A DNA stretch of 64,000 bases from Aeromonas eucrenophila (GTDB taxonomy: Bacteria; Pseudomonadota; Gammaproteobacteria; Enterobacterales; Aeromonadaceae), in NCBI RefSeq assembly GCF_000819865.1, contig NZ_CDDF01000008.1:62001-126000 (forward strand), written 5' to 3'. The translations under genes were made by a program, and so were the position numbers. Shown in pieces: positions 18,214-28,602 of the stretch; the stretch's first letter is position 1, and each line of letters opens with the position of its first letter. Under the pieces are notes generated by a model that saw nothing but the letters and a program-made list of their open reading frames with translations, did not search any database and was not told the DNA's origin.

Positions 18214-19086
18214 ATGGTGCTTCTGATCGAGCTGGCCCAGGCCCTGCCCTGGCTCTACCTTGCCCTGATATTTATCTTCTCCCTGATGATCGGCAGCTTT
18301 CTCAACGTGGTCATCCATCGCCTGCCCATCATGCTGGAGCGGGAATGGCACGCCGAATATCGCAGCTACTTCGACACAGATACCGACGTGGCCCCCACAA
18401 CCTCCTATAACCTGATGGTGCCACGCTCCGCCTGCCCTCACTGCGAGCATCCCATCACGGCCATCGAAAACATCCCCCTGCTGAGCTGGCTATGGCTCAA
18501 GGGGCGCTGCCGTGCATGCAAGGCCCCCATCTCGGCCCGTTATCCCTTAGTCGAATTGCTAACCGCCCTGCTGTCGGTGGCCGTCGCAGCCACCCTCACC
18601 CCTGGCTGGGGCATGCTGGCCGCTCTGGTGCTGACCTGGACGCTGGTCACGCTCACCTTCATCGACCTGGACAAGATGTTGCTGCCGGATCAACTTACCC
18701 TGCCACTGCTGTGGGGAGGCTTGCTGTTCAACCTGCTGGGGGGCTTTGTCTCGCTCGGCGATGCGGTGATCGGCGCCATGGCCGGTTATCTGGTGCTCTG
18801 GAGCCTCTACTGGGCCTTCAAGCTGCTCACCGGCAAGGAGGGGATGGGCTATGGGGACTTCAAGCTGCTGGCGGCCCTCGGCGCCTGGCTCGGCTGGCAG
18901 GCCCTGCCCATAGTGCTGCTGCTCTCCTCTCTGGTCGGCGCCATCATCGGTATCGGGCTCATTGTGCTGCGTAAACACCACCAGGCCAACCCCATCCCCT
19001 TCGGCCCCTATCTCGCCATCGCGGGCTGGATCGCGCTGCTGTGGGGAGATAGCATCACCCGCTGGTATCTGAACACAGTCCTCTAA
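18214..19086 (+). CDS. tapD: prepilin peptidase / N-methyltransferase TapD (PilD family)
   Basis: Inner-membrane aspartic protease that cleaves leaders of type IV prepilins and type II secretion pseudopilins and methylates the new N-terminus. In A. hydrophila TapD is known to serve both systems. The 290 residues from ATG 18214 match the known length. Visible are the cytoplasmic zinc motif CPHC...CRAC, and the two catalytic aspartates in FIDLDKMLLPD and GYGDFKLLAALG, set among multiple hydrophobic helices. A TTG-started frame extends to 18166 but is less likely. Confidence 0.95.
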   Translation: MVLLIELAQALPWLYLALIFIFSLMIGSFLNVVIHRLPIMLEREWHAEYRSYFDTDTDVAPTTSYNLMVPRSACPHCEHPITAIENIPLLSWLWLKGRCRACKAPISARYPLVELLTALLSVAVAATLTPGWGMLAALVLTWTLVTLTFIDLDKMLLPDQLTLPLLWGGLLFNLLGGFVSLGDAVIGAMAGYLVLWSLYWAFKLLTGKEGMGYGDFKLLAALGAWLGWQALPIVLLLSSLVGAIIGIGLIVLRKHHQANPIPFGPYLAIAGWIALLWGDSITRWYLNTVL

Positions 19087-19104
19087 CAACGGGATCTCTG
19101 ACAA

Positions 19105-19719
19105 ATGTATGTTGTAGCTATTACCGGCGGGATCGGCAGCGGCAAGACGACCATCGCCAACCAGTTTGCGGCCCTCGGCATCGAGGTGGTCGATGCCGAT
19201 GTGATCGCCCGTGAGGTGGTGGAACCCGGCTCCCCTGCGTTGGCCGCCATCGTCAGCCATTTCGGCAGCGACATTCTCAATGCCCAGGGCGAGCTGGACA
19301 GGCGCGCCCTGCGCGATCGCATCTTCAACCACCAGGAAGAAAAATTGTGGTTGAATGCACTGCTTCACCCCCTAATCCGCCAAGAGATGCTGCGCCAGTG
19401 CGCTGCAGCCAGTTCCCCCTACTGCCTGCTGGTCGTCCCCTTGCTGGTCGAGAACAGACTCACCGGCCTGGCCGATCGGGTGCTGGTCATCGACGTGGAT
19501 GAAGAGACCCAGATCGAGCGCACCTGTCGTCGGGATGGGGTGAGTCGGGCGCAGGCAGAGGCCATTCTGGCATCCCAGGCTAGCCGTGCCGAACGACTCG
19601 CGGCGGCGGATGATGTGCTGGATAACCAGAGTGGCACAAGCGAGACCATTCAGGCGCGAATTTTGGCGCTGCACGAGACATATCTGGTATTTGCCTCTCA
19701 ACAAGCCCGCCAACTGTGA
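19105..19719 (+). CDS. coaE: dephospho-CoA kinase
   Basis: Phosphorylates dephospho-CoA with ATP in the last step of coenzyme A synthesis; cytoplasmic. The 204 residues begin with a P-loop GGIGSGKT (about 8-15), followed by the [12 protein letters not shown] substrate region and a lid segment with [14 protein letters not shown]. It lies 18 bases after tapD and 37 bases before zapD; the tapD-coaE-zapD-yacG order is conserved in gammaproteobacteria. Confidence 0.95.
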   Translation: MYVVAITGGIGSGKTTIANQFAALGIEVVDADVIAREVVEPGSPALAAIVSHFGSDILNAQGELDRRALRDRIFNHQEEKLWLNALLHPLIRQEMLRQCAAASSPYCLLVVPLLVENRLTGLADRVLVIDVDEETQIERTCRRDGVSRAQAEAILASQASRAERLAAADDVLDNQSGTSETIQARILALHETYLVFASQQARQL

Positions 19720-19756
19720 GTACACTAGGCCGGTTTATGGCTGGCCAGGATTAGGC

Positions 19757-20479
19757 ATGATTTACGATTTTCCCCTCAACGAAAAAAGCCGGACCTATCT
19801 TCGTCTGGAGTCCCTGTTTTCCCAGATCCGCGACAATCTGGAGAGTGACCAGCCTTGGGCACACATCGCCTTCTTCAAGGGGCTGTTCGATCTGCAGGAG
19901 TTGCTGGAGCGTGGTGACCTGCGCGCCGATCTGATCAAGGATCTGGAGCGACTCAGTCAGCGTCTGAGCCACTGGGCCAGCCTGCCGGATGTCGACCTTG
20001 AGCAGATCCAGCGGATGCAGCAGGAGAGCACCCAGCTTTCCCGCAGCCTGCTCAACTCCCCTCGCCCCGGTGCTCGCCTGAAAGAGGATCGCCTACTCGG
20101 CTCCATCCGCCAGCGCTTCTCCATCCCCGGCGGCCTCTGCGCCTTCGACGTGCCCCAGCTGCACCACTGGCTGGTCACCCCGGCACTGGCTCGCCATCAG
20201 CAGATGCAGCAGTGGCTCAGCGACATCAACCTGCTGATGAACGCCATCACCTTGCTGCTGCGCCTGTGGCGTGAATCAGGCAACTTCAGCGATCAGGTCG
20301 CCACCAATGGCTTCTTCCAGGACACCGCCGAGGGGGCCGAGCTTATCCGCATCCGCCTGCCTGGCGCGCCCTCCTGCTACCCGACCCTGAGCGGCCACAA
20401 GAACCGCTTCGCCCTGCGCTTCCTGCCAACCACAGAGCAGCAGATCGGCGACGTGCCCTTCCAGCTCGCCTGCTGCTAA
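19757..20479 (+). CDS. zapD: cell division protein ZapD
   Basis: Cytoplasmic protein that bundles FtsZ filaments and stabilises the division ring (formerly YacF). The 240 residues from ATG 19757 ([20 protein letters not shown]) match the family start; the longer open frame from 19586 overlaps coaE out of frame and is not used. The basic cleft regions and [11 protein letters not shown] segment typical of the beta-domain are present. Twelve bases separate it from yacG. Confidence 0.94.
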   Translation: MIYDFPLNEKSRTYLRLESLFSQIRDNLESDQPWAHIAFFKGLFDLQELLERGDLRADLIKDLERLSQRLSHWASLPDVDLEQIQRMQQESTQLSRSLLNSPRPGARLKEDRLLGSIRQRFSIPGGLCAFDVPQLHHWLVTPALARHQQMQQWLSDINLLMNAITLLLRLWRESGNFSDQVATNGFFQDTAEGAELIRIRLPGAPSCYPTLSGHKNRFALRFLPTTEQQIGDVPFQLACC

Positions 20480-20490
20480 GGAGTGATCAG

Positions 20491-20685
20491 ATGGTGACCA
20501 AGGTGAAGTGCCCGACCTGTCAGACCGAAGTGGAATGGACTCCCGAGAGCCTGTTCCGCCCCTTCTGCAGCAAGCGCTGTCAGCTGATCGACCTCGGTGA
20601 GTGGGCCGACGAAGAGAAGCGCATCCCCGGCGAGATCAATCCGGAGCTGTTGCCCTACCCCGAGGAAGGGGAACAGTGGCAATAA
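20491..20685 (+). CDS. yacG: DNA gyrase inhibitor YacG
   Basis: Small zinc protein of 64 residues that in E. coli binds GyrB and inhibits gyrase. The zinc ligands are CPTC near the N-terminus and FCSKRC about 20 residues later. Strong AAGGAG lies eight bases before the ATG. Last gene of the tapA-to-yacG array, closed by a terminator. Confidence 0.93.
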   Translation: MVTKVKCPTCQTEVEWTPESLFRPFCSKRCQLIDLGEWADEEKRIPGEINPELLPYPEEGEQWQ

Positions 20686-20695
20686 GCCAGACAGC

Positions 20696-20721
20696 AAAAA
20701 GGGCCAACGAGGCCCTTTTTT
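20696..20721. terminator. bidirectional rho-independent terminator between yacG and mutT
   Basis: AAAAAGGGCC / GGCCCTTTTTT with loop AACGA. T-runs occur on both strands, so it can end both yacG and the convergent secA-mutT transcript. Confidence 0.93.
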
Positions 20722-20795
20722 AATGCACATATCCCACGGATGGCTAGGTTAGCGGCATCTGTACTGCCAAAGATCACAACACCATTGGCATCCGA

Positions 20796-21203
20796 TCACT
20801 GCGCCAGCTGTTCCTGCAACCGGGCGACGATCGGGCCGTTGGCATCCGGGAACTGGTATTCGTGCAGGGATGCCAGCGGCACCCAGCGACACTCCTGCCC
20901 CTCCTTGCCGAAGGGTTCGCCATTGAAGCGGGTCACCTTCCAGATATCCAGCAGCACCTGCTTGTCGGGATAATCGTGGTGCAGCTCCATGAAGGGGGAA
21001 CAATCCAGCACCCGGATCCCGATCTCTTCCCACAGCTCTCTGTCCAGCGCGGTGAGCAAGTCTTCCCCTGACTCCACCTTGCCCCCCGGGAACTCCCAGC
21101 GATCGCCCTGGTGGCGATCCGAAGAGCGTTTGGCGAGGAAGATCTCCCCCTTCTCATTCTCGATGACACCGACCGCCACCCAGATACGTTTCTTCGCTTC
21201 CAC
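20796..21203 (-). CDS. mutT: 8-oxo-dGTP diphosphatase MutT
   Basis: Nudix hydrolase of 135 residues that removes 8-oxo-dGTP from the nucleotide pool and prevents A:T to C:G mutations. The Nudix box GGKVESGEDLLTALDREL followed by WEEIGI is complete. The start is placed at GTG 21203 (VEAKKRIWVAVGVI) because GAGGTAAGTGAA lies just upstream and the length matches the family; the upstream ATG at 21269 would sit in the preceding hairpin region. It follows secA, as in E. coli. Confidence 0.92.
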   Translation of the reverse strand: MEAKKRIWVAVGVIENEKGEIFLAKRSSDRHQGDRWEFPGGKVESGEDLLTALDRELWEEIGIRVLDCSPFMELHHDYPDKQVLLDIWKVTRFNGEPFGKEGQECRWVPLASLHEYQFPDANGPIVARLQEQLAQ

Positions 21204-21256
21204 TTCACTTACCTCATCGCTCGTACGGCACTTGGGCCACAGGCATCCAAACAGTA

Positions 21257-21283
21257 ATGAGGCGGGCACTGGGCCCGCCTCAT
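21257..21283 (-). terminator. hairpin between secA and mutT
   Basis: ATGAGGCGGGC / GCCCGCCTCAT, 11-bp perfect stem with a 5-base loop, 17 bases past the secA stop. It has only a weak T-tract, so probably attenuates rather than fully stops transcription into mutT. Confidence 0.6.
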
Positions 21284-21299
21284 GATGACATTGGGATGA

Positions 21300-24020
21300 T
21301 CAGGTCAACTGACCGTGGCAGTGTTTGTATTTCTTGCCGGAGCCGCAGGGGCAGGGATCGTTGCGGCCGATCTTCTGCTCATCCCGCACGAAGGTCACCG
21401 GAGCCGCTTCTTCCTGGCTCTCTTCATCCGCCAGCTGGTTCTCGGCGGCGGCATGGGTGTAAGTGCGAGGAGCCGCTTCCGCCTGCTGGCGCTGCTGCTC
21501 TTCCATCGCCTCTACGTCGCGCTCCTGTACCTGAACCCGGCTCAGGATGCTGACCACGTCACGCTTGAGGGTTTCCAGCATCTGGGTGAACAGATCGAAG
21601 GACTCGCGCTTGTACTCCTGCTTGGGGTTCTTCTGGGCGTAGCCGCGCAGATGAATGCCCTGACGCAGGTGATCCATGGCCGCCAGATGCTCCTTCCACA
21701 GGCCATCCAGGGTCTGCAGCATCACCGCCTTCTCGAAGTTGCGCAGCACCGAGGTGCCGACCAGCTCTTCCTTGTGGGCGTAGAGCTTGGTCGCCTCTTC
21801 CAGGATGCGCTCGCGCAGCTTCTCTTCGTACAGCTTGTCATCTTCCGCCAGCCACTGCTGCAGCGGCAGATCCAGAGCGAAATCGGCTTTCAGGCGCGCT
21901 TCCAGACCCGGCACATCCCACATCTCTTCCAGAGACTGGGGTGGAATGTACTCGTCGATGATGGCGCCGTAGACATCGTCACGGATGACGTGGATGGTGT
22001 CGGAGATATCGTTGGTGTCCAGCAGTTCATTACGCTGCTCATAGACAACTTTACGCTGATCATTCGCTACGTCATCGAACTCGAGCAGGTTTTTACGGAT
22101 GTCGAAGTTGCGACCCTCCACCTTGCGTTGAGCGTTCTCGATGGCCTTGGTCACCCAGGGATGCTCGATGGCCTCGCCCTCTTCCATGCCCAGCTTCTTC
22201 ATCATGCCGGTCACGCGATCGGAGGCGAAGATCCGCATCAGGGTATCTTCCATGGAGAGATAGAAACGAGACGAACCCGGGTCACCCTGACGACCGGAAC
22301 GGCCGCGCAGCTGGTTATCGATGCGGCGGGATTCATGGCGCTCGGTACCTATGATGTGCAGGCCGCCAGCGGCAAGCACCTCATCGTGACGGATCTGCCA
22401 GGCGGCCTTGATGGCGCGGATCTGCTCGTCGGTCGGGTTCTCCAGCTCGGCGATCTCCGCCTGCCAGTTGCCACCGAGCACGATGTCGGTACCCCGACCA
22501 GCCATGTTGGTCGCTATGGTGACGGCACCGGTCTGACCCGCCTGGGCGACGATCTCCGCCTCCATGGCGTGGAACTTGGCGTTCAGCACCTTGTGCGGGA
22601 TGTTTTCCTTGGTCAGGATGCCGGACAGCAGCTCGGAGTTCTCGATGGAGACGGTACCCACCAGCACCGGCTGACCACGGGAGACGCAACCACGAATGTC
22701 TTCGATGATGGCAGCATACTTTTCCTGGGCGGTCAGATAGACCAGATCGCCCATGTCCTTGCGCACCATCGGCTTGTTGGTCGGGATGACCACGGTGTCC
22801 AGGCCATAGATCTGCTGGAATTCGAAGGCCTCGGTGTCGGCGGTACCGGTCATGCCCGCCAGCTTGTCGTACAGACGGAAGTAGTTCTGGAAGGTGATGG
22901 AGGCCAGGGTCTGGTTTTCGTTCTGGATCTTGACCCCTTCCTTCGCCTCGACCGCCTGGTGCAGACCATCGGACCAGCGACGACCCGGCATGGTACGACC
23001 GGTGTGCTCGTCGACGATGACGATCTCGTCTTTCTGGACGATGTAGTCGACGTTGCGCTCAAACAGGGTGTGGGCGCGCAGGCCGGCGTTGACGTGGTGC
23101 AGCAGGCTGATGTTGGTAGCGGAGAACAGGGAGTCCTCCTCGGCCAGCAGGCCCTCTTTCTTGAGCAGCTCTTCCACGAAGATCTGGCCGTTTTCGGTCA
23201 GCAGCGCCTGACGGTTCTTCTCGTCCACCGTGTAGTGGCCTTCACCGGTGTACTCCTCGGTGTCTTCCTTGTCCTGCTTGATCAGCAGCGGGATCAGCTT
23301 GTTGACCTGGATATACATGGCGGAGCTGTCTTCGGCCGGGCCGGAGATGATCAGCGGGGTACGGGCTTCATCGATGAGCACGGAATCCACTTCATCCACC
23401 AGCGCGTAGTTGAGCGGACGCTGCACGCGCTGCTCCGGCGAGAACGCCATGTTGTCGCGCAGGTAGTCGAAACCGAATTCGTTGTTGGTACCGTAGGTGA
23501 TGTCGGCGGCGTAGGCGTCACGTTTCTGGGACGCATCCATGCCGGGCACGTTGCAGTCGACCGTCATGCCGAGGAAGGTGAACAGTGGACGGTTCGCCTC
23601 CGCATCGCGCTTGGCCAGATAGTCGTTCACCGTCACCACGTGCACGCCGCGGCCGGAGAGGGCATTCAGGTAAGCGGGCAGGGTCGCGGTGAGGGTCTTA
23701 CCTTCACCGGTCTTCATTTCGGCGATGCGGTTGGAGTTCAGCACCATGCCACCGATCAGCTGGACGTCGAAGTGACGCATGCCAAACACCCGGCGGGAGG
23801 CCTCGCGCACGGTGGCGAAGGCTTCCGGCAACAGCTGCTCCAGCGTCTCACCCTGCTCCAGACGCTGACGATACTCAGCGGTCTTTGCCTGCAGTTCCTG
23901 ATCGGACAGTACCTCGAACTGAGGCTCCATCGCATTGATCTGTTTTACAATTTTGCGCAAAGCCTTGAGCGTTCTGTCGTTCCGGCTGCCGATAATCTTG
24001 GTGAGCAGTGTGCTAATCAT
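21300..24020 (-). CDS. secA: preprotein translocase ATPase SecA
   Basis: Essential motor that drives unfolded preproteins through SecYEG. The 906 residues include Walker A MKTGEGKT (about 102-109), the [19 protein letters not shown] helicase region, the arginine-finger type motif [14 protein letters not shown], and the C-terminal zinc finger [14 protein letters not shown] that binds SecB. ATG 24020 (MISTLLTKI) is the conserved start; the frame extends to a TTG at 24029. It lies 59 bases after the M23 peptidase gene, where E. coli has secM. Confidence 0.97.
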   Translation of the reverse strand: MISTLLTKIIGSRNDRTLKALRKIVKQINAMEPQFEVLSDQELQAKTAEYRQRLEQGETLEQLLPEAFATVREASRRVFGMRHFDVQLIGGMVLNSNRIAEMKTGEGKTLTATLPAYLNALSGRGVHVVTVNDYLAKRDAEANRPLFTFLGMTVDCNVPGMDASQKRDAYAADITYGTNNEFGFDYLRDNMAFSPEQRVQRPLNYALVDEVDSVLIDEARTPLIISGPAEDSSAMYIQVNKLIPLLIKQDKEDTEEYTGEGHYTVDEKNRQALLTENGQIFVEELLKKEGLLAEEDSLFSATNISLLHHVNAGLRAHTLFERNVDYIVQKDEIVIVDEHTGRTMPGRRWSDGLHQAVEAKEGVKIQNENQTLASITFQNYFRLYDKLAGMTGTADTEAFEFQQIYGLDTVVIPTNKPMVRKDMGDLVYLTAQEKYAAIIEDIRGCVSRGQPVLVGTVSIENSELLSGILTKENIPHKVLNAKFHAMEAEIVAQAGQTGAVTIATNMAGRGTDIVLGGNWQAEIAELENPTDEQIRAIKAAWQIRHDEVLAAGGLHIIGTERHESRRIDNQLRGRSGRQGDPGSSRFYLSMEDTLMRIFASDRVTGMMKKLGMEEGEAIEHPWVTKAIENAQRKVEGRNFDIRKNLLEFDDVANDQRKVVYEQRNELLDTNDISDTIHVIRDDVYGAIIDEYIPPQSLEEMWDVPGLEARLKADFALDLPLQQWLAEDDKLYEEKLRERILEEATKLYAHKEELVGTSVLRNFEKAVMLQTLDGLWKEHLAAMDHLRQGIHLRGYAQKNPKQEYKRESFDLFTQMLETLKRDVVSILSRVQVQERDVEAMEEQQRQQAEAAPRTYTHAAAENQLADEESQEEAAPVTFVRDEQKIGRNDPCPCGSGKKYKHCHGQLT

Positions 24021-24079
24021 GGGTACCAACTGTTTTGGTTATATTTGAGCGTTCCGTCACTGGAACCTGAAGAAAAAAC

Positions 24080-24985
24080 CTAACCCCGTCTGGCGTTCAG
24101 AAAGCGTGCGGGGTTGACCTGACGACCATCTTTCAATACTTCGTAATGCAAATGAACCCCGGTCGCGCGACCGGTCCGCCCCATCAGGGCGATCTTCTGG
24201 CCTTCGTCGACCAGGGTGCCCACATCCACCAACAACTTGGAGTTATGGGCGTAGCGGGTCACCAGACCATTGCCATGGTCTATCTCCACCATGTTGCCAA
24301 ATTCCGGGTGGCGACCTGACCAGCTGACGATCCCCTTGCCGGTGGCCAGGATGGGCGTGCCGGGTTTGCCACGGAAATCCACCCCCTTGTGCATCTTGGC
24401 ACGGCCGTTGAACGGATCGACCCGTCCGCCGAAACCGGAGGAGATCCAGACTCGCTCCTGCTTGACCGGCGAGCCGGAAATAAAGCCGGCATCGGTGATA
24501 TGGTGATTCATGATGAAAGATTCAAGTACCGACAACTGCTCTTCGCGACTGCTGAGCTGTCGGCTGAGGTGTTTCATGGAATCTTGCAGCTCGTTGAGGC
24601 TGACTTCGAGATCGGTATCGTAGGAAGGACCGCCCATGGGAGGCAGTTCCTTGAAGTTGAATTCTTCGGGATCGAGGTCTGCCTTTTCGGTCAGTCGCTC
24701 GCCGAGCGCATTGAGACGACCCAGTTGTCCCTGCATGGTGCCCACCTGGGCGGCCAGCATGGCGAGCTGTTCGCGGGCTTCATCGGCCCCTTGCGTGGAT
24801 TTTTGCTGTTCGGCCATGGCCAGCGCGGCTTCCAGCGCCTCCATCTTCTGGTGCCAGCTCTGCCAGAGCCAACCACCACCAAGGGCCAATACAGTGAAGA
24901 GGATACCGCCGACCCAGGCCAGACGTTGTTTGGGTAAGTGCAACTTGCGGCGCTGCTTACCGTTGAGGATCAGGGTAATGCTCAT
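24080..24985 (-). CDS. M23-family metallopeptidase, membrane-anchored
   Basis: Predicted periplasm-facing peptidoglycan endopeptidase or division regulator of 301 residues. It has one N-terminal membrane segment (about 24-45), a coiled-coil region (about 50-150), and a C-terminal LytM/M23 domain with metal-ligand motifs HKGVDF and HLHYEV, so the active site looks intact. It lies between lpxC and secA and therefore occupies the secM position of E. coli. Whether it influences secA translation is unknown; no SecM-type arrest sequence is visible at its C-terminus (PARFLNARRG). A small GTTCC/GGAAC inverted repeat is present in the gap before secA. Confidence 0.88.
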   Translation of the reverse strand: MSITLILNGKQRRKLHLPKQRLAWVGGILFTVLALGGGWLWQSWHQKMEALEAALAMAEQQKSTQGADEAREQLAMLAAQVGTMQGQLGRLNALGERLTEKADLDPEEFNFKELPPMGGPSYDTDLEVSLNELQDSMKHLSRQLSSREEQLSVLESFIMNHHITDAGFISGSPVKQERVWISSGFGGRVDPFNGRAKMHKGVDFRGKPGTPILATGKGIVSWSGRHPEFGNMVEIDHGNGLVTRYAHNSKLLVDVGTLVDEGQKIALMGRTGRATGVHLHYEVLKDGRQVNPARFLNARRG

Positions 24986-25078
24986 AGAAATATGTCTTCT
25001 CGGTCAGGTGAGGCCAGGAGCCAGCACGGGCAATAAAACCGGGAGATAATCGGTATTAAAGGATGGAATAAACAAATG

Positions 25079-25115
25079 ACGGGACGTCGGTGCGGAGAGA
25101 TGACCGACGTCCCGT
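25079..25115 (-). terminator. terminator-like hairpin after lpxC
   Basis: ACGGGACGTCGGT / ACCGACGTCCCGT (13-bp perfect stem, 11-base loop) starting 11 bases past the lpxC stop, followed on the minus strand by CATTTGTTTATT. Confidence 0.75.
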
Positions 25116-25125
25116 TGCACAGCTA

Positions 25126-26049
25126 TCAGGCCAGAACCAGACCGTTATCGTAGTAAGCGATAGGCGCTTTCTCGCCCTCACCCTCGAAGGTCACCAGTTC
25201 CCAGGCCTCCTGCTTGGCCAGCAAGGCACGCAGCAGTTTGTTGTTCAGGGCATGGCCCGTCTTGTAGGCGCGGAATTCGCCGATGATGCTGCGGTTGCAC
25301 ATATACAGATCACCGATCGCATCCAGCATCTTGTGCTTGACGAACTCGTCTTCGTAACGCAGACCATCTTCGTTCAGCACCCGGTAGTCATCCAGTACCA
25401 CGGCGTTTTCCAGGCTTCCGCCCAATGCCAGGTTCTGGGAACGCAGGTACTCGATGTCACGCATGAAGCCGAAAGTACGGGCACGACTGATCTCTTTCAC
25501 GAAGGAGCTGCCGGAGAAGTCCAGCACGCAACGTTGGTTGCGGCCTTCAAACACCGGATGCTGGAAATCGATTTCGAGATCCATCTTGAAGCCGTTGCGA
25601 TAGGGGTGGAATTCCGCCCACTTGTCGCCGTCTTCAACCCGGACGCTCTGCTTGATCCGCACAAACTGCTTGGGTGCGCTCTGTTCACGAATACCCACTT
25701 CTTGCAGCAGGTAGATGAACGGATGCGCACTGCCATCCATCACCGGGATCTCGGGCGCATCAACCTCTACATAGAGGTTGTCGATCCCCATCCCAGCCAG
25801 GGCGGCAGACAGATGTTCGATGGTCGACACGCGGACGCCGGCTTCGTTTACCAGAGCGGTACAAAGCACGGTATCACGCACCTGATCGGCGTTGGCTGGC
25901 AGCGCTACAACAGGATTCAGATCGGTACGCAAGTAAACGATCCCTGTGTTAACAGGTGCCGGACGGAACGTCATTGTGACTTTCCGGCCCGAATGTAGGC
26001 CCACACCGGTGGCCTGAACACTCGTTTTCAAGGTTCTTTGTCTAATCAT
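25126..26049 (-). CDS. lpxC: UDP-3-O-acyl-N-acetylglucosamine deacetylase
   Basis: Zinc enzyme for the committed step of lipid A synthesis, removing acetate from UDP-3-O-acyl-GlcNAc. The 307 residues are typical. Zinc ligands are visible as His79 in [10 protein letters not shown] and the later HKMLDAIGD, with the catalytic His in YKTGHALNN. It sits after ftsZ at the distal end of the dcw array, as in E. coli, with a probable separate promoter in the 101-base spacer. Confidence 0.96.
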   Translation of the reverse strand: MIRQRTLKTSVQATGVGLHSGRKVTMTFRPAPVNTGIVYLRTDLNPVVALPANADQVRDTVLCTALVNEAGVRVSTIEHLSAALAGMGIDNLYVEVDAPEIPVMDGSAHPFIYLLQEVGIREQSAPKQFVRIKQSVRVEDGDKWAEFHPYRNGFKMDLEIDFQHPVFEGRNQRCVLDFSGSSFVKEISRARTFGFMRDIEYLRSQNLALGGSLENAVVLDDYRVLNEDGLRYEDEFVKHKMLDAIGDLYMCNRSIIGEFRAYKTGHALNNKLLRALLAKQEAWELVTFEGEGEKAPIAYYDNGLVLA

Positions 26050-26102
26050 GGGTGTATCCGCTCAACAGCTCAAATTCCTGACCAGATGGTCGTTGCCGGG
26101 CC

Positions 26103-26132
26103 ATCTTAGCACAATCCTTAAGCAACAAACAA
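26103..26132 (-). promoter_or_regulatory. candidate lpxC promoter
   Basis: On the minus strand TTGTTT, an 18-base spacer and an extended -10 element TGCTAAGAT lie in the ftsZ-lpxC spacer, about 53 bases before the lpxC ATG. Confidence 0.4.
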
Positions 26133-26150
26133 ACCAGAGCCATCAGAGGC

Positions 26151-27302
26151 TTAGTCAGCTTGCTTGCGCAGGAACGCAGGAATATCGAGATAATCCGGTT
26201 CGCGACGAGCTTGCGGCTCGGCGTTCACCACCTTGGCCGGGGCCTCTTCCATCACGCGAGACTGCAGGGCTTCGCTGATCAGGGGCTGACGGGCCGGACG
26301 CTCTTGCACCATGTTGTTCTTGACGAGGGTGATGTCGGGCTTGCGCTCGGCACCGATACCGGTCGCGACCACGGTCACACGCAGTTCGTCGTGCATCTCC
26401 GGATCGATTACGGTACCCACCACTACTGTGGCGTTCTCGGAGGCGAAGGCCTTGACCGCGTTACCCACGGTTTCGAACTCTTCGATGGTCATATCCATGC
26501 CGGCGGTGATGTTGACCAGGATGCCACGGGCACCGGCCAAGTCCACGTCTTCCAGCAGCGGGCTGGAGATGGCCTTCTCGGCGGCTTCTTCGGCACGGTC
26601 ATCACCGGAGGCGGAGCCGGTACCCATCATGGCGGTACCCATCTCGCGCATAACGGTGCGCACGTCCGCGAAGTCGACGTTGATCAAACCCGGACGGGTG
26701 ATCAGCTCGGCAATGCCCTGTACCGCGCCCAGCAGGACGTCGTTGGCTGCCTTGAAGGCGTCCAACAGGGAGATGCCACGACCCAGCACCTTCAGCAACT
26801 TGTCGTTGGGGATGGTGATCAGGGAGTCGACGTTCTTGGACAGCTCTTCGATACCGTGAGCGGCGAAGCCCATCCGCTTCTTCCCTTCGAAGGAGAACGG
26901 CTTGGTCACGACGGCAACGGTCAGGATACCCATCTCGCGGGCCACTTCGGCCACGATAGGCGCGGCGCCAGTACCGGTACCACCACCCATGCCGGCGGCG
27001 ATGAACACCATGTCTGACCCGGTCAGCAGCTCGCGCAGCGCTTCCCTGTCTTCCAGGGCGGCCTCACGACCCACGTCCGGGCTTGCCCCGGCACCCAGTC
27101 CCTTGGTGATACCACTGCCGATCTGCAAGGTAGTGTTGGCACTGGAGTTACGCAGCGCCTGGGCGTCGGTGTTGATGGTAATGAACTCAACACCCTCGAT
27201 GTTTTGACGAACCATGTGCTCGACTGCGTTGCCGCCGCCGCCACCCACACCTATCACCTTGATGACGGCTTCGTCAGTGTGGCTATCCATAAATTCAAAC
27301 AT
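26151..27302 (-). CDS. ftsZ: cell division GTPase FtsZ
   Basis: Tubulin homologue that forms the cytokinetic ring. The 383 residues include the GTP-binding signature GGGTGTG (about 106-112), the T7-loop region near NVDFADVRTVM, a variable linker, and the conserved C-terminal peptide DYLDIPAFLRKQ that binds FtsA, ZipA and ZapD. It lies 40 bases after ftsA. Confidence 0.97.
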   Translation of the reverse strand: MFEFMDSHTDEAVIKVIGVGGGGGNAVEHMVRQNIEGVEFITINTDAQALRNSSANTTLQIGSGITKGLGAGASPDVGREAALEDREALRELLTGSDMVFIAAGMGGGTGTGAAPIVAEVAREMGILTVAVVTKPFSFEGKKRMGFAAHGIEELSKNVDSLITIPNDKLLKVLGRGISLLDAFKAANDVLLGAVQGIAELITRPGLINVDFADVRTVMREMGTAMMGTGSASGDDRAEEAAEKAISSPLLEDVDLAGARGILVNITAGMDMTIEEFETVGNAVKAFASENATVVVGTVIDPEMHDELRVTVVATGIGAERKPDITLVKNNMVQERPARQPLISEALQSRVMEEAPAKVVNAEPQARREPDYLDIPAFLRKQAD

Positions 27303-27342
27303 GTTGTCTCTCCGCTTTATTTGCCTGACTCAGCAAAATCTT

Positions 27343-28602
27343 TTAGAACTCGCCACGCAGCCAGTTGCTGACCCGTTTGACCAGGCCACCCACGCTTGCC
27401 TTGGCGGCATATTCCTTGCTACTGCCGGTGGATTGATGGGTACGGCCGTATTGCAGCAGCCCGACCGCAGTCGAGTACACCGGCGCCTGCACGTAATCAC
27501 TCAATCCACGTATGTTCATGGGTTCGCCCACCCGGACCTGGCTCTGGAAGATCTGCTCTGCGCACTCCACAATGCCTTCGATCTGGGCCGCGCCACCGGT
27601 CAATACCACACCGGCCGCCAGCTGATGCTTGACCCCCTGCGCCTTCAACTCGCTCTGCACCCGCACCAGCTCATCATTCACCATGGAGAGCAACTCGGTG
27701 TAACGGGGTTCAATCACTTCAGCCAGTGTCTGCCGCTGCAGGCTGCGCGCCGGACGGCCGCCGACACTGGGGACTTCAATATTGTCTTCCTTGCTGACCA
27801 GCCGGCCGAGGGCGCAACCGTAGCGCACCTTGATCGCTTCTGCGTCCAGCGGAGGTGTGCCGAAGGCGTAGGCGATGTCGCTGGTGACAGTGCTGCCAGC
27901 GTACGGGATCACCTTGGTATGGCGCAGGGCACCGCCGGTAAACAGCGACATGTCCATGGTGCCACCGCCGATGTCCACCACGCAGACACCCAGCTCCTTC
28001 TCGTCTTCGGTCAGCACCGCATAGCTGGAAGCCAGCGCGGAGAAGATCAGCTGATCCACTCGCAGACCCACTTTCTCAACGCATTTCTCGATGTTGCGAG
28101 CCATGTCGTTGTGGCAGGTGATCAGGTGGACCTTGGCCGCCATCCGCACGCCGGACAGGCCGACCGGATTCTTGATCCCTTCCTGATAGTCGATGGCAAA
28201 CTCCTGGGGCAGCACGTGCAGCACCCGCAGCTCATCGGACAGACGCACCGACTTGGCGGTATGGATGACGTTATCCACGTCCTCCTGGGTCACCTCCTCA
28301 TCGGAGATGGGCACCATGCCAGTCTCGTTGCGACAATCGATGTGCTTGCCTGACAAGCCCAGATAGACGGAGCTTATCTGGCAGTCGGCCATCATTTCTG
28401 CCTCTTCCACCGCGCGGCGCAAGGATTTGACGACGGAATCGAGGTCATTGACCCCACCCTTCTCCATCCCGCGCGAGGCGTGGCTGCCCATGCCGATGAC
28501 ATTGAGCTCGCCATCCGGCAGCACTTCTCCAACCAGTACCGCCACCTTGGTCGTGCCGATATCCAGTCCGACAATCAAATTTCTATCTGCGGTGTTGGTC
28601 AT
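27343..28602 (-). CDS. ftsA: cell division protein FtsA
   Basis: Actin-like ATPase that tethers FtsZ to the inner membrane and recruits later divisome proteins. The 419 residues begin with the phosphate-binding loop VGLDIGTTKVAVLVGE, contain the later VVDIGGGTMDMS nucleotide loop, and end with a probable amphipathic membrane-targeting helix (VKRVSNWLRGEF). The start overlaps the ftsQ end by 20 bases, and its binding site GAAGAG lies inside ftsQ, indicating translational coupling. Confidence 0.97.
   Translation of the reverse strand: MTNTADRNLIVGLDIGTTKVAVLVGEVLPDGELNVIGMGSHASRGMEKGGVNDLDSVVKSLRRAVEEAEMMADCQISSVYLGLSGKHIDCRNETGMVPISDEEVTQEDVDNVIHTAKSVRLSDELRVLHVLPQEFAIDYQEGIKNPVGLSGVRMAAKVHLITCHNDMARNIEKCVEKVGLRVDQLIFSALASSYAVLTEDEKELGVCVVDIGGGTMDMSLFTGGALRHTKVIPYAGSTVTSDIAYAFGTPPLDAEAIKVRYGCALGRLVSKEDNIEVPSVGGRPARSLQRQTLAEVIEPRYTELLSMVNDELVRVQSELKAQGVKHQLAAGVVLTGGAAQIEGIVECAEQIFQSQVRVGEPMNIRGLSDYVQAPVYSTAVGLLQYGRTHQSTGSSKEYAAKASVGGLVKRVSNWLRGEF

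Noticed and set aside
21315-24083. Very long open frames opposite secA, and likewise opposite lpdA, aceF, aceE and the left-edge gene (400-900 codons)
   Set aside because: They mirror well-identified genes, have low-complexity His/Gly/Val/Leu-rich products without motifs, and are the expected shadow of strongly biased GC-rich codon use.
24080-24130. SecM-like arrest peptide at the end of the M23 peptidase
   Set aside because: The C-terminus PARFLNARRG has no similarity to the SecM arrest motif, and the family is catalytic.
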